From Acidovorax benzenivorans (GTDB lineage Bacteria; Pseudomonadota; Gammaproteobacteria; Burkholderiales; Burkholderiaceae_C), in contig NZ_JAPCKI010000003.1 in NCBI RefSeq assembly GCF_028680575.1, forward strand, positions 248,001 through 312,000: a stretch of DNA of 64,000 nt. The letters run 5' to 3'. The translations under genes and the position numbers were made by a program. The number at the start of each line of letters is the position of its first letter. Positions within the stretch are counted from its first letter, which is position 1. The notes beneath the pieces were generated by a model, which was not told the DNA's origin, did no database searches, and saw only the letters and a list, made by a program, of their open reading frames with translations. Of this stretch, positions 35,510 through 46,350 are shown piece by piece.

Positions 35510-36259
35510 ATGAGCAACAAGAAAAAACTCATCGCAGGCAACTGGAAGATGAACGGCAGCCTGGCTGCCAACGAGGCATTGCTGAAAGCCTTGATTGCTG
35601 GTGCGGCGAATGTGGCTTGTGATGTAGCCGTCGCAGTGCCCACACCCTACCTGGCACAGGTACAGGCGCTGACGGCTGGCACCGTCATTGCGGTGGCAGC
35701 ACAGGATGTGTCTTCGCAAGAGGCGGGGGCCTACACCGGTGAAGTATCGGTGGCCATGCTCAAGGATTTTGGCGTGCGTTACGTGCTGGTGGGGCACTCT
35801 GAGCGCCGTCAGTACCATGGCGAGACGGATGTGGTTGTGGCGGAGAAGGCTCAGCGTGCATTGGCGGCGGGTGTAACCCCGGTGGTCTGTGTGGGTGAGA
35901 CGCTGCAGGAGCGCGAAGCAGGGCTGACCGAGGCCGTGGTCAAGCGGCAACTCGCGGCGGTGATTCATCTCAACGGCCATTGCATCAGCGAGATTGTGGT
36001 GGCTTATGAGCCTGTGTGGGCGATTGGCACGGGCCGTACGGCATCGCCGGAGCAGGCGCAAGCCGTGCATGCGGTGCTGCGCACTCAGCTTGCTGCGGCG
36101 AGCGAGCATGCGGACCGCATCCGGTTGCTGTACGGCGGCAGCATGAATGCGGCCAATGCGGCTCAGCTGCTGGCGCAGCCGGATATCGACGGCGGACTGG
36201 TCGGCGGTGCATCGCTGAAGGCGCCCGACTTTCTACAAATCATTGCAGCAGCCCGTTGA
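35510..36259 (+). CDS. tpiA: Triosephosphate isomerase
   Basis: Interconverts dihydroxyacetone phosphate and glyceraldehyde 3-phosphate. From ATG 35510 ([17 protein letters not shown]) it has 249 residues. Catalytic residues are visible: Lys13 in GNWKMNG, His96 in VGHSERR, and Glu167 in [11 protein letters not shown]. The phosphate loop [10 protein letters not shown] and GGLVGGASL follow. A GTG at 35501 would overlap the previous gene and is less likely. secG follows after 42 bases. Confidence 0.97.
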   Translation: MSNKKKLIAGNWKMNGSLAANEALLKALIAGAANVACDVAVAVPTPYLAQVQALTAGTVIAVAAQDVSSQEAGAYTGEVSVAMLKDFGVRYVLVGHSERRQYHGETDVVVAEKAQRALAAGVTPVVCVGETLQEREAGLTEAVVKRQLAAVIHLNGHCISEIVVAYEPVWAIGTGRTASPEQAQAVHAVLRTQLAAASEHADRIRLLYGGSMNAANAAQLLAQPDIDGGLVGGASLKAPDFLQIIAAAR

Positions 36260-36301
36260 GGCGGCTGCGAGGCAAACAATTCAATCAGGAGTGAACAGAG
36301 A

Positions 36302-36667
36302 ATGAACGTGATCGTGAATGTGATTTTGGCGGTGCAGATGTTGGCAGCCCTGGCCATGATTGGCCTGATCCTGATTCAGCATGGCAAGGGTGCCGACATG
36401 GGCGCAGCCTTCGGTAGCGGGAGCTCGGGCAGCCTCTTTGGTGCCAGCGGCAGCGCCAACTTCTTGTCCCGCACCACGGCCGTTTTGGCTGCAGTGTTCT
36501 TTGTTTCTACGCTGGCATTGGCTTACTTTGGCAACGCCCGTCCCGCCAGTTCGGGCAGCGTTCTGGAGACGCCTGCCGCTGTGGTGCCTGCTGGCGCGCC
36601 TGCTTCTGAAGCTCCGGCGGCGCCTGCTGTCCCCGCCTCGGGCGCGGCGCAGATTCCGACCAAATAA
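36302..36667 (+). CDS. secG: Preprotein translocase subunit SecG
   Basis: Auxiliary inner-membrane subunit of SecYEG. The 121 residues show two membrane helices, at about 2-21 (VIVNVILAVQMLAALAMIGL in part) and 53-74. Between them is the conserved loop HGKGADMGAAFGSGSSGSLFG (in part). The C-terminal tail is Ala/Pro-rich and probably disordered. It lies in the conserved tpiA-secG-tRNA-Leu-nuo order. Confidence 0.95.
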   Translation: MNVIVNVILAVQMLAALAMIGLILIQHGKGADMGAAFGSGSSGSLFGASGSANFLSRTTAVLAAVFFVSTLALAYFGNARPASSGSVLETPAAVVPAGAPASEAPAAPAVPASGAAQIPTK

Positions 36668-36678
36668 TTGAACTGAAT

Positions 36679-36697
36679 TTCGGCCTGGAGGGCCGAA
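36679..36697 (+). terminator. Possible secG terminator hairpin
   Basis: TTCGGCC (36679-36685) pairs with GGCCGAA (36691-36697). The T-run comes seven bases later (GCAGGGTTTTT), so it is imperfect. A TAGAAT box at 36715-36720 could be the tRNA promoter -10. Confidence 0.45.
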
Positions 36698-36782
36698 GCA
36701 GGGTTTTTCCGGAGTAGAATTCTGGATTGTCTGGAAAGCCAAAAGCCGCAAGGTTCCTCATGCCATCCAGATACAAAAATCA

Positions 36783-36867
36783 GCCGTCGTGGTGAAATTG
36801 GTAGACACGCTATCTTGAGGGGGTAGTGGCGAAAGCTGTGCGAGTTCGAGTCTCGCCGACGGCACCA
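36783..36867 (+). tRNA. tRNA-Leu (anticodon GAG)
   Basis: An 85-nt class II tRNA including encoded CCA. The acceptor stem GCCGTCG (36783-36789) pairs with CGACGGC (36857-36863), followed by discriminator A and CCA at 36865-36867. The anticodon stem CTATC/GGTAG encloses the loop TTGAGGG with anticodon GAG at 36817-36819, reading CUC. A long variable arm and GTTCGAGTC in the T arm fit tRNA-Leu. It lies between secG and nuoA. Confidence 0.97.
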
Positions 36868-36940
36868 AAACAAAGGCCTGCCTGCATGACCCGGCTTGGG
36901 TCCTGACGGGCAAGGCCACAGCGGTGAGCACATCCTCAAG

Positions 36941-37300
36941 ATGAACCTCGATCAGTACCTCCCCGTCCTTTTGTTCATCTTGGTCGGCATCGCCGTAGGC
37001 GTTGTCCCCCTCGTACTCGGCTACATACTGGGCCCTAATCGCCCAGATGCCGCAAAGAACTCCCCCTACGAATGTGGCTTTGAAGCCTTCGAGGATGCGC
37101 GCATGAAATTTGATGTGCGCTACTACCTCGTGGCCATCCTCTTCATTTTGTTTGACCTCGAAATCGCATTCCTTTTCCCGTGGGCGGTGACGCTGCACGA
37201 GGTGGGTGTGGCTGGTTTTGCGGCGGTCGTGATTTTCCTGGCCATCCTTGTCGTGGGCTTTGCCTACGAGTGGAAAAAGGGCGCCCTGGATTGGGAATGA
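36941..37300 (+). CDS. nuoA: NADH-quinone oxidoreductase subunit A
   Basis: Membrane-arm subunit of respiratory complex I, near the quinone channel. From ATG 36941 ([20 protein letters not shown]) it has 119 residues and three membrane helices. [27 protein letters not shown] (read in parts) and [12 protein letters not shown] are the family hallmarks, with the conserved acidic residues in the loops. It is the first gene of nuoA-N. Upstream in-frame codons overlap the tRNA 3' region and are not used. Confidence 0.96.
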   Translation: MNLDQYLPVLLFILVGIAVGVVPLVLGYILGPNRPDAAKNSPYECGFEAFEDARMKFDVRYYLVAILFILFDLEIAFLFPWAVTLHEVGVAGFAAVVIFLAILVVGFAYEWKKGALDWE

Positions 37301-37324
37301 GCGGACTTCAACAAGGACAATGCA

Positions 37325-37804
37325 ATGATTGAAGGCGTGATGAAGGAAGGCTTCATCACCACGAGTTACGACTCTGTGGTGAATTGGGCCAAGACCGGTT
37401 CCTTGTGGCCGATGACGTTTGGTCTGGCCTGCTGTGCTGTTGAGATGATGCACGCTGCAGCGGCTCGGTATGACATTGGCCGTTTTGGTGCGGAAGTGTT
37501 CCGTGCCAGCCCCCGCCAGTCCGACCTGATGATCGTGGCGGGCACCCTGTGCAACAAGATGGCACCGGCGCTGCGCAAGGTGTACGACCAGATGTCCGAG
37601 CCACGCTGGGTCTTGTCGATGGGTTCGTGCGCCAATGGCGGTGGTTACTACCACTACAGCTATTCGGTGGTGCGCGGTTGTGACCGCATCGTGCCAGTGG
37701 ATGTCTATGTGCCAGGTTGCCCTCCAACGGCAGAAGCCCTGATCTACGGGATCATCCAGCTGCAGCAGAAGATTCGCCGCACCAACACCATTGCTCGTGT
37801 CTGA
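37325..37804 (+). CDS. nuoB: NADH-quinone oxidoreductase subunit B
   Basis: Carries the terminal [4Fe-4S] cluster N2, which passes electrons to quinone. It has 159 residues. Ligands are Cys36 and Cys37 ([10 protein letters not shown]), Cys102 (MGSCANGGG) and Cys132 ([11 protein letters not shown]). Starts 24 bases after nuoA. Confidence 0.98.
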   Translation: MIEGVMKEGFITTSYDSVVNWAKTGSLWPMTFGLACCAVEMMHAAAARYDIGRFGAEVFRASPRQSDLMIVAGTLCNKMAPALRKVYDQMSEPRWVLSMGSCANGGGYYHYSYSVVRGCDRIVPVDVYVPGCPPTAEALIYGIIQLQQKIRRTNTIARV

Positions 37805-37814
37805 AGGGTTGATG

Positions 37815-38423
37815 ATGACAGCTGTTGCCATTCGGCCTGAAAAGCTCAAGGACAATATTTCGGCGGCGCTGGGTGCCAAGGTGCGCCAGATTTCGGTCGC
37901 TCTCGATGAGGTCACTCTGGTGGTCGCCGCTGCGGACTATCTGGATGCGATGCGCTTGCTGCGCGATTCGGAAGGTTGCCGTTTTGAGCAGTTGATCGAT
38001 TTGTGCGGTGTGGACTATTCTGCGTATGGCGATGCAGTCCACGAGGGTGCCCGCTACTGCGTGGTGTCGCACCTGTTGTCGGTCAGCCTCAACCAGCGTG
38101 TGCGCGTGAAGGTGTTTTGCCAGGACGATGATTTCCCGGTCGTTGCCTCGGTGGCTGAGCTGTGGAATGCGGCCAATTGGTACGAACGCGAAGCCTTCGA
38201 CCTGTTTGGTATCGTGTTTGACGGTCACAACGACTTGCGCCGCATTCTTACCGACTACGGATTTATCGGACACCCTTTCCGCAAGGATTTCCCATTGTCT
38301 GGCCATGTCGAAATGCGTTACGACGCAGAGCAGCGCCGCGTGGTGTACGAGCCTGTGTCCATCGAGCCGCGGGAAATCACGCCCCGCATCATCCGCGAAG
38401 ACAAGTACGGAGGCCTGCACTGA
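37815..38423 (+). CDS. nuoC: NADH-quinone oxidoreductase subunit C
   Basis: Peripheral-arm subunit (30-kDa homologue) that contacts NuoD. From ATG 37815 ([19 protein letters not shown]) it has 202 residues. The signature [29 protein letters not shown] (read in parts) is near 115-145, followed by [20 protein letters not shown] chose 37815 because GAAGGG is 7 bases upstream; ATG 37812 and an upstream TTG are alternatives. NuoC and NuoD are separate here, unlike the fused form in E. coli. Confidence 0.96.
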   Translation: MTAVAIRPEKLKDNISAALGAKVRQISVALDEVTLVVAAADYLDAMRLLRDSEGCRFEQLIDLCGVDYSAYGDAVHEGARYCVVSHLLSVSLNQRVRVKVFCQDDDFPVVASVAELWNAANWYEREAFDLFGIVFDGHNDLRRILTDYGFIGHPFRKDFPLSGHVEMRYDAEQRRVVYEPVSIEPREITPRIIREDKYGGLH

Positions 38424-38450
38424 GCCGCCCCGCGCCTCATGTGATCCATC

Positions 38451-39704
38451 ATGGCTGAAATCAAGAACTATTCCCTGAACTTTGGTCCGCAGCACCCTGC
38501 GGCGCACGGTGTGTTGCGCTTGGTGCTGGAGTTGGACGGTGAGGTCGTGCAACGCGCTGACCCGCACATCGGTCTGCTCCATCGCGCCACCGAAAAGCTG
38601 GCCGAGCACAAGACCTACATCCAGTCGCTGCCTTACATGGACCGGCTGGACTACGTGTCGATGATGTGCAATGAGCACGCCTACTGTCTGGCGATTGAAA
38701 AACTGCTGGGCCTCGAAGTGCCGGTGCGCGCGCAGTACATCCGTGTGATGTTCTCCGAGATCACGCGTTTGCTCAATCATCTGATGTGGCTCGGCTCGCA
38801 CGGTAACGACTGCGGCAGCTCTACCATCCTGATCTATACCTTCCGCGAGCGTGAAGACCTGTTTGACATGTACGAGGCGGTCTCTGGCGCGCGCATGCAT
38901 GCGGCCTATTTCCGTCCGGGTGGCGTGTACCGTGATCTGCCCGACAGCATGCCGCAGTACAAGGTCAGCAAGATCAAGAACGCCAAGGCGCTGGAGGCTC
39001 TGAATCAGAATCGCCAGGGATCTCTGCTGGACTTCATTGATGATTTCACTCAGCGCTTCCCCGGCTGCGTGGATGAGTACGAGACGCTGCTTACCGACAA
39101 CCGCATCTGGAAGCAGCGCACCGTGGGTATTGGCGTGGTGCCGCCTGAGCGCGCGTTGAATCTGGGCATGACTGGTCCTATGATCCGCGGCTCCGGTATT
39201 GCCTGGGACCTGCGCAAGACCCAGCCGTACGATGTGTACGACCGTATGGACTTCGATGTACCTGTGGGCAAGACTGGCGATTGCTATGACCGCTATCTTG
39301 TGCGCGTACAGGAGATGCGCGAGTCCAACCGCATCATTAAGCAGTGCGTGGACTGGCTCAGGGCCAATCCCGGTCCGGTGATTACCGACAATCACAAGGT
39401 GGCTGCGCCTGCACGTGAGTCCATGAAGTCGAACATGGAGGAGTTGATCCACCATTTCAAGCTCTTCACGGAAGGTTTCCATGTTCCAGAGGGCGAGGCC
39501 TACGCGGCAGTGGAGCATCCCAAGGGTGAGTTTGGTATCTACTTGGTGAGTGATGGCGCCAACAAGCCTTACCGTCTCAAGATCCGCGCGCCAGGTTTTG
39601 CGCATCTGGCCACGCTCGACGAAATGGCGCGTGGCCACATGATCGCGGACGCTGTCGCCATCATTGGCACCATGGATATCGTGTTCGGAGAGATTGACCG
39701 ATGA
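38451..39704 (+). CDS. nuoD: NADH-quinone oxidoreductase subunit D
   Basis: 49-kDa homologue that forms the quinone-binding site with NuoB; a relative of the [NiFe]-hydrogenase large subunit without the metal cysteines. It has 417 residues. The N-terminal [21 protein letters not shown] (in part) holds the quinone-site His, LHRATEKL ([12 protein letters not shown]) follows, and the C-terminus ends DIVFGEIDR. The stop overlaps nuoE by 4 bases. Confidence 0.98.
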   Translation: MAEIKNYSLNFGPQHPAAHGVLRLVLELDGEVVQRADPHIGLLHRATEKLAEHKTYIQSLPYMDRLDYVSMMCNEHAYCLAIEKLLGLEVPVRAQYIRVMFSEITRLLNHLMWLGSHGNDCGSSTILIYTFREREDLFDMYEAVSGARMHAAYFRPGGVYRDLPDSMPQYKVSKIKNAKALEALNQNRQGSLLDFIDDFTQRFPGCVDEYETLLTDNRIWKQRTVGIGVVPPERALNLGMTGPMIRGSGIAWDLRKTQPYDVYDRMDFDVPVGKTGDCYDRYLVRVQEMRESNRIIKQCVDWLRANPGPVITDNHKVAAPARESMKSNMEELIHHFKLFTEGFHVPEGEAYAAVEHPKGEFGIYLVSDGANKPYRLKIRAPGFAHLATLDEMARGHMIADAVAIIGTMDIVFGEIDR

Positions 39705-40189
39705 TTACCGAAGCGACCAAGGCGCGGTTTGCGCGCGAAGTGGCCAAGTACCCTGCGGACCAGAAACAGTCTGCGGTCATGGCTTGCTTGTCCATCGTTC
39801 AGCAGGAGCAAGGCTTCGTCAGCGTCGAGAGCGAAGCAGTGATCGCCGACTATCTGGGCATGGCGCAGATCGCCGTGCACGAAGTCACGACCTTCTACAA
39901 CATGTACAACCAGCAACCGGTGGGCAAGTACAAGCTCAACGTCTGCACCAATTTGCCTTGCCAGTTGCGCGATGGGCAAAAGGCGCTGCATCACCTTGAA
40001 AAGAAGCTGGGTGTTTCCATGGGAGAAACAACCCCAGACGGAATGTTCACCTTGCAGCAATGTGAGTGCCTGGGTGCCTGTGCGGATGCCCCGGTGATGT
40101 TGGTGAACGATCGCACGATGTGCAGTTTCATGGACAACGACAAGCTTGACCAGCTCGTGGACGGCCTTCGGGCTGCAGGGGGCCAGTGA
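39701..40189 (+). CDS. nuoE: NADH-quinone oxidoreductase subunit E
   Basis: 24-kDa homologue with a thioredoxin-like fold and a [2Fe-2S] cluster (N1a). The 162 residues show ligands Cys82 and Cys87 ([11 protein letters not shown]) and Cys123 and Cys127 ([11 protein letters not shown]). It partners NuoF in the NADH-oxidising module. It overlaps nuoD and nuoF by 4 bases each. Confidence 0.97.
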   Translation: MITEATKARFAREVAKYPADQKQSAVMACLSIVQQEQGFVSVESEAVIADYLGMAQIAVHEVTTFYNMYNQQPVGKYKLNVCTNLPCQLRDGQKALHHLEKKLGVSMGETTPDGMFTLQQCECLGACADAPVMLVNDRTMCSFMDNDKLDQLVDGLRAAGGQ

Positions 40190-41544
40190 TGACCACGGCA
40201 GCACAAATACTCTCCCAGTTCCAGGCTACGGGCGTTCAGACCTGTTTCCATGACCGTCATCTCAATCCCCAGATCTATGCGGGCCTGAATGGCAGCAACT
40301 GGAGCATTAAGGACTACGAAGCGCGCGGTGGCTACCAGGCGTTGCGTCGCATCCTTGGTAAAGACGGCGGCGAGGGTCTTACCCAAGACCAGGTCATTGC
40401 CACCGTCAAGGAATCCGGTCTGCGTGGGCGCGGCGGTGCGGGCTTTCCTACCGGCCTCAAATGGAGCTTCATGCCCCGTTCGTTCCCTGGCCAGAAGTAC
40501 CTGGTGTGCAATTCCGATGAAGGCGAGCCAGGTACCTGCAAGGACCGCGACATCCTTCAGTTCAACCCGCACATCGTCATCGAGGGCATGATCATCGCTG
40601 CCTACGCGATGGGCATTTCTGTGGGTTACAACTACGTCCACGGCGAGATCTTCCAGACCTACGAACGATTCGAGGCGGCTCTGGAAGAAGCTCGTGCTGC
40701 GGGTTACCTGGGTGACAACATCCTGGGCGGCAGCTTCAGTTTTCAGCTGCATGCAGCCCACGGTTTTGGCGCCTACATTTGCGGCGAAGAAACCGCCTTG
40801 CTCGAATCGCTGGAAGGCAAGAAGGGCCAGCCCCGATTCAAGCCGCCATTTCCGGCCAGCTTTGGTCTGTATGGCAAGCCCACGACGATCAATAACACGG
40901 AAACGTTTGCTGCCGTGCCATGGATCATCCGCAATGGCGGTGCTGCGTACCTGGAGTGCGGCAAGCCCAACAACGGCGGTACCAAGATCTTCTCGGTGTC
41001 TGGTGACGTCGAGAAGCCTGGTAACTACGAGGTGCCGCTCGGTACGCCGTTTGCCAAGCTGTTGGAACTGGCTGGTGGTGTGCGCAAAGGTCGTCAGCTC
41101 AAGGCGGTGATTCCTGGTGGCTCGTCGGCGCCAGTCTTGCCTGCATCCATCATCATGGAATGCACGATGGACTATGACTCCATCGCCAAAGCGGGTTCCA
41201 TGCTGGGGTCTGGCGCTGTGATCGTCATGGACGATTCGCGGAGCATGGTCGAAAGCCTGCTGCGCCTGTCGTATTTCTATTCGCACGAATCCTGCGGCCA
41301 ATGCACGCCTTGCCGTGAAGGCACAGGTTGGATGTGGCGCGTGATCGATCGCATCCAGCATGACCAGGGCCGCGAAGGTGACCTGGATCTGCTCAACTCC
41401 GTGGCGGACAATATTCAGGGTCGCACCATCTGTGCGTTGGGCGATGCCGCTGCCATGCCCGTGCGCGCCATGATCAAACACTTCCGTCCCGAGTTTGAGG
41501 CACTGATCCGGAACAAGGCTCCACAAGCCGCGACTTCCGTCTGA
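40186..41544 (+). CDS. nuoF: NADH-quinone oxidoreductase subunit F
   Basis: 51-kDa homologue that binds NADH and FMN and carries cluster N3. The 452 residues include the glycine-rich [18 protein letters not shown] near 82-99 for nucleotide and FMN, and [31 protein letters not shown] is near 200. The cluster motif [15 protein letters not shown] lies near 367-381 with a fourth Cys near 415 (TICALGDA). Confidence 0.98.
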   Translation: MMTTAAQILSQFQATGVQTCFHDRHLNPQIYAGLNGSNWSIKDYEARGGYQALRRILGKDGGEGLTQDQVIATVKESGLRGRGGAGFPTGLKWSFMPRSFPGQKYLVCNSDEGEPGTCKDRDILQFNPHIVIEGMIIAAYAMGISVGYNYVHGEIFQTYERFEAALEEARAAGYLGDNILGGSFSFQLHAAHGFGAYICGEETALLESLEGKKGQPRFKPPFPASFGLYGKPTTINNTETFAAVPWIIRNGGAAYLECGKPNNGGTKIFSVSGDVEKPGNYEVPLGTPFAKLLELAGGVRKGRQLKAVIPGGSSAPVLPASIIMECTMDYDSIAKAGSMLGSGAVIVMDDSRSMVESLLRLSYFYSHESCGQCTPCREGTGWMWRVIDRIQHDQGREGDLDLLNSVADNIQGRTICALGDAAAMPVRAMIKHFRPEFEALIRNKAPQAATSV

Positions 41545-41558
41545 TCGCGAGAGAACAT

Positions 41559-43691
41559 ATGGTTGAAATTGAACTGGACGGTCAGAAAGTAGAAGTCGCC
41601 GAAGGCTGCATGGTGATGCATGCAGCCGAAAAGGCTGGCACTTACATTCCGCATTTCTGCTACCACAAGAAGCTTTCGATCGCCGCCAACTGCCGCATGT
41701 GCCTGGTGGACGTGGAGAAGGCTCCGAAGCCCATGCCAGCCTGCGCCACACCGGTCACGCAAGGCATGATCGTGCGCACCAAGAGCGACAAAGCCATCAA
41801 GGCGCAGCAGTCGGTCATGGAGTTTTTGCTCATCAACCACCCTCTGGATTGCCCCATCTGCGACCAAGGTGGCGAGTGCCAGTTGCAAGACCTGGCCGTG
41901 GGCTATGGTGGTTCCTCTTCGCGCTATGAGGAAGAAAAGCGTGTGGTGCCTGTTAAGGATGTGGGGCCTCTGATTTCCATGCAGGAAATGAGCCGCTGCA
42001 TCCACTGCACCCGCTGCGTGCGTTTCGGTCAGGAAGTGGCCGGTGTGATGGAACTCGGCATGATCCATCGCGGTGAGCATTCCGAAATCACCACGGTCAC
42101 CGGCGACACGGTGGATTCTGAGCTGTCGGGCAACATGATCGACATCTGCCCCGTGGGTGCGTTGACCAGCAAGCCTTTCCGTTACAGCGCCCGTACCTGG
42201 GAGTTGTCACGCCGCCGCTCGGTGAGTCCACATGATTCCACCGGTGCCAACCTGATTGTTCAAGTCAAGAACCACAAGGTCATGCGCGTGGTGCCGTATG
42301 AAAACGAGGCCGTCAACGAATGCTGGATTGCAGACCGTGACCGTTTTTCGTACGAATCGCTCAATGGTGATGACCGTCTGACCCAGCCCATGCTCAAGCA
42401 GGGCGGGGTGTGGAAAGAAGTTGACTGGCAGACTGCGCTGGAATATGTGGCCAATGGCCTCAAGAACATCAAGAACGACCACGGCGCCGGTAGCATTGGC
42501 GCGCTGGTGAGTCCGCACAGCACGGTCGAAGAGCTCTATCTGGCCAGCGCCCTGGTGCGCGGCCTTGGCAGCGACAACATCGACTATCGCCTGCGTAACG
42601 CCGAGTTCGCTGCTCCTGAAGGCATTCGCTGGCTCGGCACGTCTATCGCTTCGTTGTCCACGCTGCAGCGCGTGCTGGTCGTGGGCTCCAACCTGCGCAA
42701 GGACCATCCACTGTTTGCGCAGCGCATCCGCCAAGCCGCCCGTCATGGCTGCCAGGTCAGTGCCATCGCTTCGGTGACCCATGACTGGGCCATGCCGGTG
42801 CAGGAGTTTGTGGCGCAGGGTGCTGGCGAATGGGTACAGACGCTCGGAGGTATTGCTTCTGCCATCGCCAAGGAAAAGGGTGTCCCCGCTCCGCAAGGTG
42901 CTGCTGCTGCCAACGACGTTGCCCAAGCCATTGCTCGTTCGCTGCTCGGTGGCGAGCGCAAGGCTGTGTTGCTGGGCAATGCGGCCGCTCACCATGTGCA
43001 AGCTACGCAATTGTTGGCATTGGCCAACTGGATTGCCGAGAACACCGGCGCCACCGTCGGTTACCTGACAGAAGCGGCCAACACAGTGGGCGCGCAGTTT
43101 GCGGGTACTCACCCCGTCAGCGGTGGTCTGAATGCGGCTCAAATGCTCTCCGGTGGTTTGAAGGCTGCCTTGTTGCTGAACACCGAGCCGGTTCATGATT
43201 CCGCTGCGGGTGCTCAGGCGGCAGTTGCCCTTGCTGGTGCAGAGATGGTGGTCACTTTCAGTCCCTTCAAGGCCAATATGGAGTTCAGTGACGTTCTGTT
43301 GCCAATTGCTCCATTTACGGAAACATCGGGCAGCTTTGTCAACGCCGAAGGCCGCATACAGAGCTTCCATGCCGTGGTGCGCCCCTTGGGGGATACTCGC
43401 CCCGCATGGAAGGTCCTGCGCGTGCTGGCCAATTTGCTGGGTGTGCCAGGCTTCGATTTTGAAACCTCGCAGGACGTGCTGGCCCGTGCCACCAATGCCC
43501 CTGCCGGAACGGTCACGCAAGTGCCGACGGAACAACTGTCAAATGCCGTGAAGGCGGTGCCTGCTGCGACTGCAGCGGTTGGTGAACCTGTCGTGGCTTC
43601 CATCTATCAACTGGACGGGCTGGTGCGCCGTTCCACGTCGCTGCAGCTCACTGCCGACGCGCGCATGGCACGCGAAGGAGTGGCCGCATGA
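41559..43691 (+). CDS. nuoG: NADH-quinone oxidoreductase subunit G
   Basis: 75-kDa homologue with several Fe-S clusters. Of 710 residues, a ferredoxin-like [2Fe-2S] site uses Cys34, Cys45, Cys48 and Cys62. Cluster N5 uses His94, Cys98, Cys101 and Cys107. Cluster N4 uses Cys147, Cys150, Cys153 and Cys197. The C-terminal half is a molybdopterin-oxidoreductase-like domain without cofactor role in this family. I do not see the extra CxxC of the N7 cluster found in E. coli. The stop overlaps nuoH by 4 bases. Confidence 0.97.
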   Translation: MVEIELDGQKVEVAEGCMVMHAAEKAGTYIPHFCYHKKLSIAANCRMCLVDVEKAPKPMPACATPVTQGMIVRTKSDKAIKAQQSVMEFLLINHPLDCPICDQGGECQLQDLAVGYGGSSSRYEEEKRVVPVKDVGPLISMQEMSRCIHCTRCVRFGQEVAGVMELGMIHRGEHSEITTVTGDTVDSELSGNMIDICPVGALTSKPFRYSARTWELSRRRSVSPHDSTGANLIVQVKNHKVMRVVPYENEAVNECWIADRDRFSYESLNGDDRLTQPMLKQGGVWKEVDWQTALEYVANGLKNIKNDHGAGSIGALVSPHSTVEELYLASALVRGLGSDNIDYRLRNAEFAAPEGIRWLGTSIASLSTLQRVLVVGSNLRKDHPLFAQRIRQAARHGCQVSAIASVTHDWAMPVQEFVAQGAGEWVQTLGGIASAIAKEKGVPAPQGAAAANDVAQAIARSLLGGERKAVLLGNAAAHHVQATQLLALANWIAENTGATVGYLTEAANTVGAQFAGTHPVSGGLNAAQMLSGGLKAALLLNTEPVHDSAAGAQAAVALAGAEMVVTFSPFKANMEFSDVLLPIAPFTETSGSFVNAEGRIQSFHAVVRPLGDTRPAWKVLRVLANLLGVPGFDFETSQDVLARATNAPAGTVTQVPTEQLSNAVKAVPAATAAVGEPVVASIYQLDGLVRRSTSLQLTADARMAREGVAA

Positions 43692-44770
43692 TCGACGCGA
43701 TCTACAACGCGGGCCTGAACCTGCTCTCCTTTGGCTGGTGGACCGGCATTGTCTGGCCGGTGCTTTGGATACTGATCAAGATCGTCTGCATCCTGGCGCC
43801 GCTCATGGGTGCTGTGGCGTACCTCACGTTGTGGGAGCGCAAGCTGCTGGGCTTCATGCAGGTGCGTCATGGCCCCAACCGCGTGGGGCCCATGGGACTG
43901 TTGCAGCCTATCGCTGACGCTCTGAAGCTGCTGACCAAGGAAATCATCCAGCCCACGGCTGCCAGCAAGGGCTTGTTTGTACTGGGCCCCGTCATGGCCA
44001 TCATGCCCGCCTTGGCTGCCTGGGTGGCGATTCCTTTTGGTCCCGATGTGGCTTTGGCCAATGTAAATGCTGGTCTGCTGCTGGTCATGGCCATCACCTC
44101 CATTGAGGTTTATGGCGTGATCATCGCTGGCTGGGCCTCCAACTCCAAGTACGCATTCTTGGGCGCGCTGCGTGCGTCGGCACAGATGGTGAGCTACGAA
44201 ATCGCGATGGGGTTCTGTTTCCTCGTCGTGATCATGGTGTCGGGCAGTATGAACCTGACCGAAATTGTGCTGGGGCAGGGCAGGGGTATGGCCGCAGACA
44301 AAGGTCTGACCTTCCTTTCCTGGAACTGGCTGCCTCTGCTGCCGATTTTCCTCGTGTACTTGATCTCGGGCGTGGCAGAAACCAACCGCCACCCCTTTGA
44401 CGTCGTCGAAGGCGAAGCGGAAATCGTGGCGGGTCACATGGTCGAGTATTCGGGCATGGGTTTCGCTATCTTCTTCCTGGCGGAGTACGCCAGCATGTGG
44501 CTCGTATCCATTCTGGCCGCTCTCATGTTCCTGGGGGGGTGGCTGCCCCCGATCGACAGTGCCGTGTTCAACTGGGTTCCAGGCTGGATCTGGCTGGGGC
44601 TCAAGACCTTCCTCGTGGTATCCATGTTTATCTGGATCCGGGCAACCTTCCCCCGATTCCGCTATGACCAGATCATGCGCCTGGGCTGGAAGATCTTCAT
44701 TCCGGTCACGTTGGTGTACTTGTTGTTTGTCGGCGGGTGGTTGCTCTCGCCTTGGAATATCTGGAAATAG
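43688..44770 (+). CDS. nuoH: NADH-quinone oxidoreductase subunit H
   Basis: Membrane subunit (ND1 homologue) that links both arms and lines the quinone tunnel. It has 360 residues and about eight membrane helices. The conserved loops are [23 protein letters not shown] (in part), [11 protein letters not shown]-like [11 protein letters not shown], and [21 protein letters not shown] (in part) with the quinone-site acids. [20 protein letters not shown] is near the end. Confidence 0.98.
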   Translation: MIDAIYNAGLNLLSFGWWTGIVWPVLWILIKIVCILAPLMGAVAYLTLWERKLLGFMQVRHGPNRVGPMGLLQPIADALKLLTKEIIQPTAASKGLFVLGPVMAIMPALAAWVAIPFGPDVALANVNAGLLLVMAITSIEVYGVIIAGWASNSKYAFLGALRASAQMVSYEIAMGFCFLVVIMVSGSMNLTEIVLGQGRGMAADKGLTFLSWNWLPLLPIFLVYLISGVAETNRHPFDVVEGEAEIVAGHMVEYSGMGFAIFFLAEYASMWLVSILAALMFLGGWLPPIDSAVFNWVPGWIWLGLKTFLVVSMFIWIRATFPRFRYDQIMRLGWKIFIPVTLVYLLFVGGWLLSPWNIWK

Positions 44771-44782
44771 GCGGGGACACAA

Positions 44783-45295
44783 ATGACTGCTGTTGCTGCT
44801 GCTGCACCTTTTTCGTTCAAGGATTTCTTCAAGAGCTTCATGCTCGTGGAGTTGCTCAAAGGGATGGCCCTGACCGGCCGCTATGCATTTCGCCGCAAGG
44901 TGACCGTGCAGTTCCCCGAAGAGAAGACGCCTTTGTCGCCGCGTTTTCGTGGCCTGCATGCACTGCGCCGTTATGACAACGGCGAGGAGCGTTGCATTGC
45001 TTGCAAGCTGTGCGAGGCCGTATGCCCCGCGATGGCCATCACCATCGAATCGGATGTGCGTGCTGACGGTTCGCGTAGGACCACGCGCTACGACATCGAC
45101 CTGACCAAGTGCATCTTCTGTGGCTTTTGCGAAGAAAGCTGCCCGGTGGATTCGATCGTCGAGACGCACATCTTGGAATATCACGGTGAAAAGCGTGGTG
45201 ATTTGTATTTCACGAAGGACATGCTCTTGGCCGTGGGCGACCGGTACGAAGGTGAAATTGCGGCAGCCAAGGCTGCAGACGCCAAGTACCGCTGA
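44783..45295 (+). CDS. nuoI: NADH-quinone oxidoreductase subunit I
   Basis: TYKY homologue with two [4Fe-4S] clusters (N6a, N6b). The 170 residues carry Cys71/74/77/81 ([12 protein letters not shown]) and Cys110/113/116/120 ([12 protein letters not shown]). The N-terminal amphipathic helix ([19 protein letters not shown]) lies on the membrane. It starts 12 bases after nuoH. Confidence 0.98.
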   Translation: MTAVAAAAPFSFKDFFKSFMLVELLKGMALTGRYAFRRKVTVQFPEEKTPLSPRFRGLHALRRYDNGEERCIACKLCEAVCPAMAITIESDVRADGSRRTTRYDIDLTKCIFCGFCEESCPVDSIVETHILEYHGEKRGDLYFTKDMLLAVGDRYEGEIAAAKAADAKYR

Positions 45296-45345
45296 GCGGT
45301 GCAGGGTTCAGCCTCTTTGCCAGATTTTCTATAAAGACCCGATTC

Positions 45346-46014
45346 ATGGACGCCAAGACTGGTTTCTTTTATCTCTTTTCGGTGGTGCTGCTGTTTGCAG
45401 CCTTCCGGGTGATCACTGCACGCAACCCTGTGCATGCGGTGCTGTACCTCATCCTTGCGTTCTCGCAGGCAGCGGCTGTCTGGCTGTTGCTCAAGGCGGA
45501 GTTCCTGGCTATCGCGCTGGTGCTGGTGTACCTGGGCGCGGTCATGGTGCTCTTCCTGTTCGTGGTGATGATGTTGGACATCCACATCGATACCGTGCGC
45601 AAAGGATTCTGGAAGCATTTCCCATTGGCAGCCACGGTGGGTGCCCTGATCGCTCTTGAAATGGCGGCTGTGTTGATGGGCGGTTTCCGCAGCATTGACG
45701 AACCCAAGGCGGTTGCGGCGGTGGTGGATGCTGCAGGGCATGTGGTGCAATATTCAAATACCAAGGCGCTGGGCAAACTGCTGTACACCGAGTACCTGTA
45801 TCCCGTTGAGATCGCTGCAGTCATTCTTCTGGTTGCGATGGTCGCAGCCATTGCATTGACACTGCGCCAGCGCAAGGACAGCAAGGCCATCAATCCTGCA
45901 TCGCAGATCCGTGTACGCGCTGCTGATCGTCTGACGGTGATCAAGGTGGCTGCTACCCAAAAAGCTGCTGCCGAGGAGCCGGTGCAAGCTGCCGCCGAGG
46001 AGAAAAAAGCATGA
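45346..46014 (+). CDS. nuoJ: NADH-quinone oxidoreductase subunit J
   Basis: Membrane-arm subunit (ND6 homologue) with five membrane helices within about 1-175 of 222 residues. [23 protein letters not shown] (in part) and [17 protein letters not shown] are typical. The C-terminal tail from about 180 is Ala/Glu/Lys-rich and charged. The stop overlaps nuoK by 4 bases. Confidence 0.96.
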   Translation: MDAKTGFFYLFSVVLLFAAFRVITARNPVHAVLYLILAFSQAAAVWLLLKAEFLAIALVLVYLGAVMVLFLFVVMMLDIHIDTVRKGFWKHFPLAATVGALIALEMAAVLMGGFRSIDEPKAVAAVVDAAGHVVQYSNTKALGKLLYTEYLYPVEIAAVILLVAMVAAIALTLRQRKDSKAINPASQIRVRAADRLTVIKVAATQKAAAEEPVQAAAEEKKA

Positions 46015-46319
46015 CATTGACTCTGGGCCACTTTCTGTCGCTGGGCGCAATGCTGTTTGCTCTGGCTGTGATCGGCATCTTCCTGAATCGCAAGAACCTG
46101 ATCGTGCTGCTGATGGCGATCGAGCTCATGCTGCTGGCGGTGAACATGAACTTCGTGGCGTTCTCCCACTACCTGGGAGATATGCACGGTCAGGTGTTCG
46201 TGTTCTTTATCCTGACCGTGGCCGCCGCTGAATCGGCGATCGGCCTGGCCATCCTGGTGCTGCTGTTCCGCAACAAATCCAGTATCAACGCGGAAGACCT
46301 CAACACCCTCAAGGGTTGA
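46011..46319 (+). CDS. nuoK: NADH-quinone oxidoreductase subunit K
   Basis: ND4L homologue. The 102 residues form three membrane helices. Buried acids of the proton path lie in [16 protein letters not shown] and in [19 protein letters not shown]. Confidence 0.97.
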   Translation: MTLTLGHFLSLGAMLFALAVIGIFLNRKNLIVLLMAIELMLLAVNMNFVAFSHYLGDMHGQVFVFFILTVAAAESAIGLAILVLLFRNKSSINAEDLNTLKG

Positions 46320-46350
46320 TGGGTCACGAGTATTCCCAAGGTTCTCAAGA

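Noticed and set aside
36523-36939. Minus-strand frame containing RRRDSNSH
   Set aside because: It is the well-known false translation of the antisense of a tRNA-Leu gene.
37752-39638. 628-codon frame opposite nuoC-nuoD
   Set aside because: Antisense shadow of the clear complex I genes on the plus strand.
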